From Bacillota bacterium (GTDB lineage Bacteria > Bacillota > Clostridia > Christensenellales > Aristaeellaceae), in the NCBI GenBank assembly GCA_023415145.1, contig JAEZLW010000117.1, forward strand, positions 1 through 26,173: a stretch of DNA of 26,173 bases. Reading direction: 5' to 3'. Below, in pieces: positions 8,417-15,822 of this stretch. The stretch's first letter is position 1. Each line of letters begins with the position of its first letter. The notes below the pieces were generated by a model. That model was not told the DNA's origin. It saw only the letters and a list, made by a program, of their open reading frames with translations, and did no database searches. A program made the position numbers and the translations under genes.

Positions 8417-9352
8417 TTATTGTCTTCCATATATCCTGTCATACAGCGCAAGGACATCTTTTCTGTATGGCATGGCGGGCGCCGTCCCTTTTTTCGTGAC
8501 GGCAAGCGCACCGGTAACATTGCCATATCGAGCAGCCTCAAAAATATCCTTTCCTTCCGCCAGCGCCATCACAAACCCGCCGTTGAACGCATCCCCCGCA
8601 CCGGTGGTATCAACTACATCCACCTGGATCCTGTCGATGATTTCTTCCCTTTTCCCATCCGTTACATAGGCACCGCGGCTGCCCATGGTGATGACAACAC
8701 CCTTTACGCCTTTTTGAAGGAAGACATTGGCCGCCTTGCGCGCATCTTCGTAGTTTACAACATTCACACCGGTAAGTGCGCTGGCTTCCGATTCGTTGGG
8801 CGTAACAATGTCAACCTTTTCAAAAAGCGCATCCGGCAGGGCCTGGGCAGGCGCAGTGTTCAATATCACCATTGTGTTGCTTTCATGCGCAATATGTACG
8901 ACCTTCTCAAGCGCATCCAGGTTGATCTCAAGCTGGAGCAGCAGAAAGTCTGCGCTCCGTATCTTGTCCTCAGCCTTTTTGATATCATCGTCTGTTATGT
9001 TCCCGCATGCGCCGCTGACAACCAGAATCATATTCTGGTTCTCTTTTTCATCGACCATGATCAGCGCGGTTCCGGTTTCTTTTTCATCGTCTTCAAAAAT
9101 GAAGCCGGTGTTCATGCCCTCGCTTGCGTAAAATTTCTTTGCTACACTCCCAAACACATCCTTGCCAACCTTGGTGACGAGTGTAACATCAGCGCCGGCA
9201 CGGTGCGCTGCGACTGCCTGGTTAGAGCCTTTCCCGCCGGGGCCCAGCACAAAAGAGCTGCCAATCACGGTCTCGCCCGGTATGGGGAATTTTTGCGTCC
9301 TACTTGTCAAATCTACAACAAAGCTCCCAAATACCATAATTTTCTTTGCCAT
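8417..9352 (-). CDS. rbsK: Ribokinase (PfkB family)
   Basis: This 311-residue PfkB-family kinase has the ribokinase features. GPGGKGSNQAVAA (38-50) is the N-terminal PfkB signature, LNTAPA lies at 164-169, TPNESEA is at 184-190, and DTTGAGDAFNGGF (248-260) has catalytic Asp254 and the anion hole. Ribokinase phosphorylates D-ribose to ribose 5-phosphate. Length and both signatures fit RbsK well, though related nucleoside or deoxyribose kinases are possible. The ATG at 9352 has AAGGTGGG upstream. A consensus promoter lies about 120 bp upstream, leaving a leader of roughly 110 bases. No ribose transporter is adjacent, so its sugar source is not shown by context. Confidence 0.88.
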   Translation of the reverse strand: MAKKIMVFGSFVVDLTSRTQKFPIPGETVIGSSFVLGPGGKGSNQAVAAHRAGADVTLVTKVGKDVFGSVAKKFYASEGMNTGFIFEDDEKETGTALIMVDEKENQNMILVVSGACGNITDDDIKKAEDKIRSADFLLLQLEINLDALEKVVHIAHESNTMVILNTAPAQALPDALFEKVDIVTPNESEASALTGVNVVNYEDARKAANVFLQKGVKGVVITMGSRGAYVTDGKREEIIDRIQVDVVDTTGAGDAFNGGFVMALAEGKDIFEAARYGNVTGALAVTKKGTAPAMPYRKDVLALYDRIYGRQ

Positions 9353-9471
9353 CTTTCATTTCCCACCTTCATACAACGCTATCAACAAACGCGAAAACCC
9401 ATGCCTGTTGGTAGTTTGCCCCTTCGGCACATCCAATAGCCGCATTGCCTTTCCGGTTTTCCATTATGGTG

Positions 9472-9500
9472 ATCATATAATAATTTATCCATTTTTTCAA
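9472..9500 (-). promoter_or_regulatory. Sigma-A-type promoter for ribokinase
   Basis: On the minus strand TTGAAA (9500-9495) and TATGAT (9477-9472) are separated by exactly 17 bases, a strong match to the housekeeping consensus. Transcription would start near 9465, giving a leader of about 110 bases before the ribokinase ATG. Confidence 0.65.
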
Positions 9501-9548
9501 GGTTCGACACAGTTCGGTTTCTGCACACTCCGTGAATCAAACCAAATG

Positions 9549-9557
9549 TGGTATGAT
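9549..9557 (+). promoter_or_regulatory. Probable extended -10 promoter for the nitroreductase gene
   Basis: TGGTATGAT is an extended -10 element 32 bp before the ATG at 9590, with no convincing -35. It fits a short leader ending in AGGAGG. It is divergent from the ribokinase promoter. Confidence 0.4.
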
Positions 9558-9589
9558 AGCAATGGACAATGAAGCAGGAGGTTACCGGA

Positions 9590-10408
9590 ATGGATAAAAA
9601 TCAAATGAATGAAAAGATTTTAGCCGGAAGAGAATTCATGAAAGGCAGGTGGAGCGATGAGGAGATTGTATCGGACCAGATGCTGAAAAAGCCTCAGCCG
9701 CCGCTCGTTAAAGAGCATATGGGCGGTGAGTGCGTCATCCTCCCACGTGATTTTAACAGCCTGCCGCTAGACAGCAATATCCTTCAGGTGCTTTCAAAAC
9801 GCAAAAGCAGCCGGGTCTATACGGATGAACCTGTAACCCTTTTGGAGCTTTCTTTTCTCCTGTGGGCCCAGCAGGGCATCAGGGGGTTGCGTGGAAAGAA
9901 GTACGCCACCTTGCGCACCGTTGCTTGCGGCGGAGCACGCCATGAGTTTGAATGTTACCTGGCTGTTATAAATGTGACAGGCTTGAAGGAAGGGCTCTAT
10001 CATTACCTGCCCATGACCCATGAGATTGAATTTATATCCAATTCGTCGATGCTTGCAGATAGCGTCAGTTCTGCCCTCGCCAATCAAACCTGGTGCGGAA
10101 AATCAAACGTTGTGTTTTTTTACAGCGTGGTGCCTTACCGGGCTGAATGGCGATATGGCGCCAGCGCACACCGGGTTGCGCTGATTGATGCAGGGCATAT
10201 CACACAGAACCTATACATCGCCTGCTCTGCATTGAATCTTGGTACCTGTGCTATCGCTGCACTAGATACGGATGCCTGCAATAGCCTGTTTGGTTTGGAT
10301 GGACAGGAGGAATACATTTTCTACGCAGCTACACTCGGGAACATATCAGAAAGCAACAAGGAGAAAGAAGATGGATTCTATTCCTTTTTAACGGAGGATG
10401 AGCAATAG
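9590..10408 (+). CDS. SagB-type flavin nitroreductase / dehydrogenase
   Basis: This 272-residue protein belongs to the FMN-dependent nitroreductase fold, closest to the SagB/ThcOx dehydrogenase branch. KRKSSRVY (70-77) is the FMN-phosphate binding segment, LSFLLWAQQGIRG lies at 87-99, TVACGGARHEFECYL at 110-124 resembles the SagB PS-GARH-E-Y block, and IACSALNLGTCAI is the C-terminal cofactor segment. Dedicated SagB enzymes oxidise azolines in peptide natural products. Here no cyclodehydratase or precursor peptide is adjacent, so a stand-alone oxidoreductase is more likely. The ATG at 9590 is chosen because AGGAGG (9576-9581) sits 8 bases upstream. Confidence 0.82.
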   Translation: MDKNQMNEKILAGREFMKGRWSDEEIVSDQMLKKPQPPLVKEHMGGECVILPRDFNSLPLDSNILQVLSKRKSSRVYTDEPVTLLELSFLLWAQQGIRGLRGKKYATLRTVACGGARHEFECYLAVINVTGLKEGLYHYLPMTHEIEFISNSSMLADSVSSALANQTWCGKSNVVFFYSVVPYRAEWRYGASAHRVALIDAGHITQNLYIACSALNLGTCAIAALDTDACNSLFGLDGQEEYIFYAATLGNISESNKEKEDGFYSFLTEDEQ

Positions 10409-10413
10409 CGTAT

Positions 10414-10439
10414 TGGCCTGTACCGGAATATACAGGCCA
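10414..10439. other. Hairpin between the nitroreductase and permease genes
   Basis: A perfect 9-bp inverted repeat TGGCCTGTA / TACAGGCCA encloses 8 bases. It sits between two convergent gene ends (10408 plus, 10509 minus), where a terminator is expected, but neither side has a T-run. Confidence 0.4.
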
Positions 10440-10508
10440 TTGCGATAGAAATGGTTGAACCTGCGCAAAAAGTGATGGCGCTGACACGGCTGCTTCCGGT
10501 GGAGCAGC

Positions 10509-11036
10509 TCATTGGTTCAGCTCATATATTTGTTCCTTCTGCTCATTGCTCAGCGCCTTTTCCATGGCGAAGGCGATGAGCAAAATGCCAACGATGCTCA
10601 AGGCCAGCCTGGTCAGCGTAAAGGTAAAACCAAGACTCGCCGCTTCAAAGGTTAGCATGGGGATTTTGGTGGTCGACCATGCGCCGATGAAAATGAATAC
10701 GTTCAGCAGGCTGCTCCCCTTTTTCATCATGACGCCCGCTACCGGAAACGCGGCATACAAAGGGCCGGCGGCGGCAGAGCCAAGGGCGAATGCAATCAGA
10801 ACTCCCTTTATACCGGATCCTTTACCGGTATATTTCATCATGGTAGCCCTGTCTACCCATACATCCAAGAGGCCCAGCAATACGAAGATCGGGGGGATGA
10901 CGGAGATCATCTCCACAAAGTTTTGCAGGGTCATCGTTGCGGATTTTTGACCGATATCCGGCATAAGAAGGCCAATGGCCACATTGGCAAGAAGTAAAAG
11001 CAAAAACAGCCTGTACCGCTTCAAAAAAGCTTTCAT
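10509..11036 (-). CDS. ArsP/YraQ-type permease, second half-size subunit
   Basis: This protein of 175 residues has about four or five hydrophobic helices and resembles one half of the YraQ/ArsP (DUF318) permease family. The segment GSAAAGPLYAAFPVAGVMMKKG followed by IFIGAWSTTKIPM is the typical re-entrant or transport motif region. Full-length family members have two such halves in one chain of about 300 residues. Here the other half is the gene immediately upstream. The ATG at 11036 shares a base with the upstream TGA (a GTG at 11039 is also possible), so the two halves are translationally coupled. It is the last gene of the ArsR-rhodanese operon. The substrate is unknown; ArsP exports organoarsenicals, but sulfur-related substrates would suit the rhodanese neighbour. 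Confidence 0.72.
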   Translation of the reverse strand: MKAFLKRYRLFLLLLLANVAIGLLMPDIGQKSATMTLQNFVEMISVIPPIFVLLGLLDVWVDRATMMKYTGKGSGIKGVLIAFALGSAAAGPLYAAFPVAGVMMKKGSSLLNVFIFIGAWSTTKIPMLTFEAASLGFTFTLTRLALSIVGILLIAFAMEKALSNEQKEQIYELNQ

Positions 11037-11512
11037 CACAACACCACTCCAATCACAAACGCGGCAATCAATGAAAATGCAAGAGCCCCCGCATTTCGAA
11101 GAATGGCCGCCCGTTTCCCAAACGTTTTGATTTCCAGTGGCAGCGTCACGACGCCAACCATCATCAGTGTGGAAACGAATGCCGCAATTTGCATGTATCC
11201 TGCCCCGTTTTTCAAAAGGGCTGCCGCCAAGGGAAATGCAACGAAGCCCGGTATCAGCGTGATGGATCCGACAATGGCCGCAGCCAGCACGCCCAGGATA
11301 CCGGAGTTTGTTCCAAGAAGGTTCGTGATTGTTTCCGGGCTTAATATGGCCAGCGCAAGGCCGATGATGATCAAAATGGAAAGAAACTGGGGAAGAATGT
11401 TCTCAACTGCTTTCCATGCCTTTTTGATTGCCATTTTGGTCTTGCCGCGGTCCTTGAAAAACGATATGGCAAGGCCTGTACAGGCAAGGCCGTATAGAAT
11501 ATAGGTAAACAT
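11036..11512 (-). CDS. ArsP/YraQ-type permease, first half-size subunit
   Basis: This 158-residue membrane protein resembles the N-terminal half of YraQ/ArsP (DUF318) permeases. It opens with a helix (MFTYILYGLACTGLAISFF), then a cytoplasmic stretch KDRGKTKMAIKKAWKAVENILP. GSITLIPGFVAFPLAAALLKNG and FVSTLMMVGVVTLPLEIK are the family-typical transport segments, parallel to GPLYAAFPVAGVMMKKG and WSTTKIPM in the second subunit. A family-typical CxxC-like metal site is not visible. The upstream rhodanese ends 8 bp before it, and GGAGG lies 13 bases before the ATG, inside the rhodanese end. With the next gene it should form a two-chain transporter. Annotation as one broken gene is less likely because the overlap is a clean stop-start junction. 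Confidence 0.72.
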   Translation of the reverse strand: MFTYILYGLACTGLAISFFKDRGKTKMAIKKAWKAVENILPQFLSILIIIGLALAILSPETITNLLGTNSGILGVLAAAIVGSITLIPGFVAFPLAAALLKNGAGYMQIAAFVSTLMMVGVVTLPLEIKTFGKRAAILRNAGALAFSLIAAFVIGVVL

Positions 11513-11520
11513 TGCTGTTC

Positions 11521-11973
11521 TTAATCCTCCTTCGCTCCGCCGCTCACAGTTTCATACGGCCAGTCAATGATACCGCCAAAATCATATACCCTGGTGTAGC
11601 CCATATCCAGAAGCTGCTTCGCGGCCTGGGCGCTTCTGTTCCCGCTTCTGCAATACACAAGGATGATAGCGTCTTTGTCGCCAAGCTGCTCTGATGCCTT
11701 GTCCTGTATCTCGGTCACCGGCAAAAGCATCGCTCCTTTGATATGTGCCGGCTCAAACTCTTCCAGTGTACGCACATCCAGAAGAATGTAATCATCAGAC
11801 CCCTCCATCATCCCATAGGCCTCGGCCGCTGTTATTTTTTGATAGACGGCGGCAGGTGAAGGTTCTTTCGCAGGCTGAACGTCTTTTACAGTACTGTCCT
11901 TTCGTGCGCAGCCGGTTAAAAATGATACGGCAAGCAATAACAGCAGGATAAGGGCCATTCTTTTTCTGTTCAC
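11521..11973 (-). CDS. Rhodanese-domain lipoprotein
   Basis: This 150-residue protein starts with a lipoprotein signal whose lipobox is LTGC with Cys22, placing it on the outer face of the cytoplasmic membrane. A single rhodanese domain follows: LLDVRTLEEFEPAHIKGA (64-81) and the active-site loop VYCRSGNRS with Cys108. Rhodaneses transfer sulfane sulfur, or selenium or arsenate groups in related proteins. The GTG at 11973 is chosen over a later in-frame ATG because GGAGGGGG lies 7 bases upstream and the start overlaps the ArsR stop as GTGA. The operon with an ArsR repressor and permease halves suggests sulfide/persulfide or arsenic stress handling; which one cannot be told from sequence. Confidence 0.85.
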   Translation of the reverse strand: MNRKRMALILLLLLAVSFLTGCARKDSTVKDVQPAKEPSPAAVYQKITAAEAYGMMEGSDDYILLDVRTLEEFEPAHIKGAMLLPVTEIQDKASEQLGDKDAIILVYCRSGNRSAQAAKQLLDMGYTRVYDFGGIIDWPYETVSGGAKED

Positions 11974-12278
11974 TTTGCTTCCCCCTCCACATCCAAAAAA
12001 TCGCAGTAATGCTTCTTCAAAACAGAAATGATCTCCCCCATCCTCTGGTCTGCGATGGAATAGGTCACACTCTGTCCTGATTTTGAAAAGTCCAGTATGC
12101 CATGTGCCTTTAAAAGCGCAAGGTGCTGGGACAGGGCCGATTGCGTGATATTCGGTATCTTGTCGCAAAGGCAGCTTACGTTTTTCGGTCCCTTGATAAG
12201 TTCACATAAAATGAGCAGACGGTTTTCATTCGCCAAAACCTTCAGCAGCCCTGCGATGTGTTTTGCCTGGCGGTCCAA
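11970..12278 (-). CDS. ArsR-family winged-helix repressor
   Basis: This 102-residue regulator has the ArsR/SmtB fold. KVLANENRLLILCEL (13-27) is the first helical pair, VSCLCDKI (34-41) is the position of the ArsR CxC metal or thiol motif (C36, C38), and TQSALSQHLALLKAHG (45-60) is the recognition helix. Further cysteines are C25 and C92. Such repressors leave DNA on binding As(III)/Cd(II) or, in the BigR/SqrR group, on persulfide formation. TTG at 12278 is chosen as start because GGAAGAGG lies just upstream and the length is typical. It leads the operon with rhodanese and permeases, and an 8-bp-arm palindrome overlaps its own -10, so it is very likely autoregulated. Confidence 0.88.
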   Translation of the reverse strand: MDRQAKHIAGLLKVLANENRLLILCELIKGPKNVSCLCDKIPNITQSALSQHLALLKAHGILDFSKSGQSVTYSIADQRMGEIISVLKKHYCDFLDVEGEAK

Positions 12279-12293
12279 TATCCTCTTCCTTTC

Positions 12294-12315
12294 TATATTA
12301 GTTTATTCTAATATA
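12294..12315. promoter_or_regulatory. ArsR operator palindrome
   Basis: A perfect inverted repeat TATATTAG / CTAATATA with a 6-base centre (12302-12307) overlaps the -10 box of the ArsR promoter. Size and AT-rich form fit the imperfect palindromes bound by ArsR/SmtB dimers. Binding would block RNA polymerase. Confidence 0.7.
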
Positions 12316-12338
12316 CTAATGTTTGGACGTTTTGTCAA
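12310..12338 (-). promoter_or_regulatory. Sigma-A promoter of the ArsR-rhodanese-permease operon
   Basis: On the minus strand TTGACA (12338-12333) and TATATT (12315-12310) are exactly 17 bases apart, near consensus. It lies just upstream of the TTG start at 12278 and is overlapped by the palindromic operator. Confidence 0.8.
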
Positions 12339-12385
12339 GTGCCTCTGCACAATCAATTTTACTCAAGAAACATGAGTATACGGGA

Positions 12386-12414
12386 TTGACAATTCAAGAT
12401 ACGTGTAGTAGTAT
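12386..12414 (+). promoter_or_regulatory. Promoter of the polymorphic-toxin locus
   Basis: TTGACA (12386-12391) and TAGTAT (12409-12414) are 17 bases apart, giving a start near 12421 and a leader of about 34 bases before the small ORF at 12455. An inverted repeat TACTCA / TGAGTA (12360-12365, 12373-12378) sits just upstream, and CAAGA occurs at 12364, 12395 and 12426, exactly 31 bp apart each time. These are candidate regulator sites. Confidence 0.6.
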
Positions 12415-12454
12415 GTGCATATGTACAAGATTCTTGAGCAAAGGAGGAGTTGAA

Positions 12455-12547
12455 ATGCGCATTGCAGACAAAAACGTAAAGCGCAACGAAGGCGGGGCCG
12501 GTCTAAAAAGTTACAATACAAAGGAGGATGCAAACTCATGCCCCTAA
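12455..12547 (+). CDS. Small leader ORF of the toxin operon (30 residues)
   Basis: An ATG at 12455 preceded by AAGGAGG (12441-12447) at an ideal 7-base spacing opens a frame of 30 codons, MRIADKNVKRNEGGAGLKS continuing to the stop at 12545-12547. The peptide is polar and basic, without a signal peptide or membrane helix. Its end overlaps the start of the large carrier gene (ATG 12538), and the carrier's own AAGGAGG lies inside this ORF, so the two are probably translationally coupled. I recognise no family. It could be a regulatory leader peptide, a small adaptor or chaperone for the carrier, or only a coupling device. The very strong ribosome site and position directly behind the promoter make translation likely. 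Confidence 0.55.
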   Translation: MRIADKNVKRNEGGAGLKSYNTKEDANSCP

Positions 12548-15500
12548 CCTTGCGGAACATGTCTCAGACCTTTGCGCAGGAGCAGAAGGCAAAAATGAAA
12601 CATGCCTTGCTTCGGCCTGAGGACATGGACAAAAAGAGCTCGCCGGTCAAGGAGCCGGGAGCCAAGCCGGATGTGAATGCCAGGCCAGACACCACCTATA
12701 AAGCAAACAACTCCTATGTCCTGGGCAGAACCGCTTTTGATGCGGCCAAATACTTCGGAATGAATGCGTTCAATCAGAAAGCCCGGATTGAAAAGGACGC
12801 CGCCATGAAAGCGGAAGGACATACACTGCAAAAGGATCTTGCCCCCAAAAGCCAGACTGCCACAAAAAGCCTCCTGTGGGAGAAGGGGCCCGCCGTCGCC
12901 TGGAATACCAATACATGGTTCCGGCCGGATGGAGATTATAGGGCGGCCGGCCTGCGCGTTTCTTCCGGTGGGGGCGGGAGGCCTTCCACTCCTCACCCAT
13001 ATGCCGGCCACATCTCACAGTGGAATGCGCTCAAAGCCGACGCCGCGCAGCTTGGTCTTACAAATACATACTGCATGCCGACGGATCATTATTACAAGCG
13101 GAAGGACGGTAAGCCCGATTATTTGGTGAAGGCGGATGAGGCGGACCAAATGCGGACGCAGAAAAACAATCCGCCGGCGGCCGCTAAAGCACCTTTGTCT
13201 TCCGTACAGGAGGATGCGGCGGCGGACAAGCGGGAGGCTATGGCGAGCAGGCGGCAGTCAAACGTCCTTGAGCAGTATTTGTCTGCCGTGCCCCAAGAGA
13301 CGATTGCACAGACCGCACGCCGCGCTGCGCAGGAGGATAAAACGGCTGAATTGTATGGCCTGGGCAGCTTGTGGGACACGCAGCAGCGTAAAGTTAATAG
13401 AGAACAAGAGGCGTACAAGGCCAAGCTGGAAAAGAATGAGACAATCCGCCGCGTACAAGCGGAGGACAGGAACGCGGAATTATATGGGCTGGGCAGCTAT
13501 CAGGATAACATTCAAAGCAAAGCGGCAAATGCGCAGAAAGAGAAAGGCAAGAAGAGCGAGTTTATAGACCCGCTTGATACACTCACCAGCGAGCATGATG
13601 CCGCCATTGCCGCGCTCCAGGCCGATTATGCGCAAGCGCTTACCCCCGGGGATATGCTCAATATTGCAAAGGAAGGCGGATTTGTAGGGAAAGATGCTGA
13701 TGCCGATGAGTTTCAGGAATTTCTGATTTCGACGGCAGCATACCATTTTTACGATTATCTGGAAACCAATTATTTAGGCAAGCTTCAGGAAGAGATTGAA
13801 CGAAAGGCTGCGATGTTCGATCTCGAGTACATGTCAAAATACCAATCACTCACCACTGACCGCAATGCGAAACGCTTTGGCTATGATCAAACATTATCCG
13901 AACATGTACGGGAAGAATGGCAAAAGGAACAACAGCAGCCGGGATATCACAGCCCCATTTTTGCCGGGAGCAATGCTGCTGTGCTGGGATATAATCCAAA
14001 GTACATGACCAAGGAAGAATATGCAACGCGCATTATCGGCGGCGAGGTGAAACGGTGGCAGGCCATTTACGAGAACCTCAAGGCAAAGGAGGAGGAGTAT
14101 AAGGACAATACGCAATGGCAGTACGAAATGGACGTAGCACAGTATAACCTTAACGTGGCTCAGGCACAGCTTGAGTTTTTTAAGCCGGGCTTTCAAGAGA
14201 AGGCTGCTGCAGGCGCGGCTGATCCATATAACCAAGTAACAAACGCAGCAGCAATAAATGACAGGCTGAGTGATTTATCAGGTGTTGGAAAGCAAGGATT
14301 TGAAGCAGTTGAGTTTGCAATAAAGAACCCGGCGTTTGCTTATTTGGGATATCTTGCCGGTGGAGACATCGCAAAATCAATACCGAACCTTGCTTATGCG
14401 ATGTATCCGTCAGAAAAGGCGATATATAACGCGAAGCTGGTAGAAGATCCCACCGGAGCATCCGCCGATGCTTATTTTGAGTCCATACGGCCTTCTGTTG
14501 AACATAGGGATTACCTGTATACGCAGCAGTTGAACGCCGGAAGAGATGGCTTGGAAGACTTTATTACGGATACGCTGGGGCTTCCTTTCGCATCCGCGCG
14601 CACATGGGTCACGTCAATCTCAGCGCTTGCCCGCGGCGAGAGAATTACGAAGGATGATCCCAGGTATAGGGATCTGCAGGAAATAGAGCAGCGGCGCGGA
14701 GCGTTTACAAAAGCGATAACGGACAAGTACCCGGCCTTATCTCCGCTTGTCAATGCTGGCATAAGCATGGCGGATATGGGTGTTGCTCTCCTGTACGGTG
14801 GCGGAGTGACCGGCATGTCATTCATCATGGCAGGAGAAGCAGGTTCAAGCACCATTCTTGATACCCTTGAACGGGGCGGGGACATAAAAACGGCCGTGAC
14901 GCGTGGTGTGATTGCATCGGCCGTAGAATACTTCACCGAAAGATTGGGCACCGGCGAGCGCTTTACAAAGTTGTTTGCGAACCCGGTATCAGCGCGCGCA
15001 TTCTGGAAAGATTTCACAAAAAGCATGGTCGCTGAAGGTGTAGAGGAGATTCCGGGTTGGATAGCAGATGGGTGGACCGATGAAATGATGGGTCCGCTGA
15101 GCGAGGCCGCATCGCGCTATACTGAATTGGTGAATCAGTACCGTGGCAAATACGGGGAAGAAGAGGCCATGAAGATGGCGAGCCAGCAATTTCAGCAAGA
15201 AAACGTGGGCCAATTGCTGGATCAGATGCTGTCTGCTGCTCTTGCCGGCGGATTTGGCGGAGGCTTTGCCAATATCGCAGGCTCCATCAATGTAAATAGC
15301 ATGGCAAGAAAAATTCAATTCCAAAACCCTGGAATGGAGCCAGGCCTTGCCAGGGCCATAGCGGAGACCCGAACCGGATATAAACCGCTGCAGCCTGCTT
15401 TGATACAACAGATAGACCGGTATTTGAAGGATTCTGCTGCAAAGAACAACCAGACCGGCACCCTTGGCAGTGCAGTCAGTTCGCAAGCGCCGGTGCTTGC

Positions 15501-15771
15501 GGATAACATGATTGAGTTTGATAACAATGCCGACGTAAATCAAACGCCTTTAAACCCAGTTACGTCACCTACCAGCGAAATCCAGGAATACACGCCCGGC
15601 GATATGCCGCTTACCCCCGGGCAAACGGCGGCCAATGATCCACTTGCGGAAAACGTCGGCATTCAGCCCCCTTCCCAGGCCGATATTGAATACATTGAAC
15701 AGCTTGAAGCCGATGGTGATTTCGCCGGGGCTGCCGGATATAGATACAAAACGCTCATGGGAGCGCAGTAG
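12538..15771 (+). CDS. Polymorphic-toxin carrier protein, N-terminal part (ends at in-frame TAG)
   Basis: This 1077-residue protein has no recognised domain. ATG 12538 has AAGGAGG 10 bases upstream. No signal peptide is visible. The first 250 residues are Lys/Ala-rich with a WFRPDGDYR / GHISQWNALKADAAQ stretch. Two copies of an AELYGLGS unit lie near residues 270 and 313. A helical Glu/Lys-rich part follows to about 560. Glycine-rich hydrophobic segments lie near 741-769 (ADMGVALLYGGGVTGMSFIM) and 893-918 (ALAGGFGGGFANIAG), with AVEYFTERLGTGERFTKLF and VAEGVEEIPGWIAD between them. The frame stops at TAG 15769-15771 but continues open in the same frame to 17211, so the native product was probably about 1557 residues. 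Rhs, YD, haemagglutinin, LXG and WXG features are absent. Function as a toxin-delivery scaffold is inferred from the downstream tips and immunity genes. Confidence 0.75.
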   Translation: MPLTLRNMSQTFAQEQKAKMKHALLRPEDMDKKSSPVKEPGAKPDVNARPDTTYKANNSYVLGRTAFDAAKYFGMNAFNQKARIEKDAAMKAEGHTLQKDLAPKSQTATKSLLWEKGPAVAWNTNTWFRPDGDYRAAGLRVSSGGGGRPSTPHPYAGHISQWNALKADAAQLGLTNTYCMPTDHYYKRKDGKPDYLVKADEADQMRTQKNNPPAAAKAPLSSVQEDAAADKREAMASRRQSNVLEQYLSAVPQETIAQTARRAAQEDKTAELYGLGSLWDTQQRKVNREQEAYKAKLEKNETIRRVQAEDRNAELYGLGSYQDNIQSKAANAQKEKGKKSEFIDPLDTLTSEHDAAIAALQADYAQALTPGDMLNIAKEGGFVGKDADADEFQEFLISTAAYHFYDYLETNYLGKLQEEIERKAAMFDLEYMSKYQSLTTDRNAKRFGYDQTLSEHVREEWQKEQQQPGYHSPIFAGSNAAVLGYNPKYMTKEEYATRIIGGEVKRWQAIYENLKAKEEEYKDNTQWQYEMDVAQYNLNVAQAQLEFFKPGFQEKAAAGAADPYNQVTNAAAINDRLSDLSGVGKQGFEAVEFAIKNPAFAYLGYLAGGDIAKSIPNLAYAMYPSEKAIYNAKLVEDPTGASADAYFESIRPSVEHRDYLYTQQLNAGRDGLEDFITDTLGLPFASARTWVTSISALARGERITKDDPRYRDLQEIEQRRGAFTKAITDKYPALSPLVNAGISMADMGVALLYGGGVTGMSFIMAGEAGSSTILDTLERGGDIKTAVTRGVIASAVEYFTERLGTGERFTKLFANPVSARAFWKDFTKSMVAEGVEEIPGWIADGWTDEMMGPLSEAASRYTELVNQYRGKYGEEEAMKMASQQFQQENVGQLLDQMLSAALAGGFGGGFANIAGSINVNSMARKIQFQNPGMEPGLARAIAETRTGYKPLQPALIQQIDRYLKDSAAKNNQTGTLGSAVSSQAPVLADNMIEFDNNADVNQTPLNPVTSPTSEIQEYTPGDMPLTPGQTAANDPLAENVGIQPPSQADIEYIEQLEADGDFAGAAGYRYKTLMGAQ

Positions 15772-15822
15772 GACAGCAATGCCGGATATAATGCCCTGGC
15801 TGCCGACGAAGGCGCCGTTGCC

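Noticed and set aside
10440..10508. A short plus-strand frame starting at ATG 10451 (MVEPAQKVMALTRLLPVEQL).
   Set aside because: No ribosome site, and it runs into the convergent permease gene; it could be a gene remnant but cannot be supported.
15769..15771. TAG as a pyrrolysine codon.
   Set aside because: No pyrrolysine genes are visible, the site is not in a methyltransferase, and a CAG-to-TAG change is simpler.
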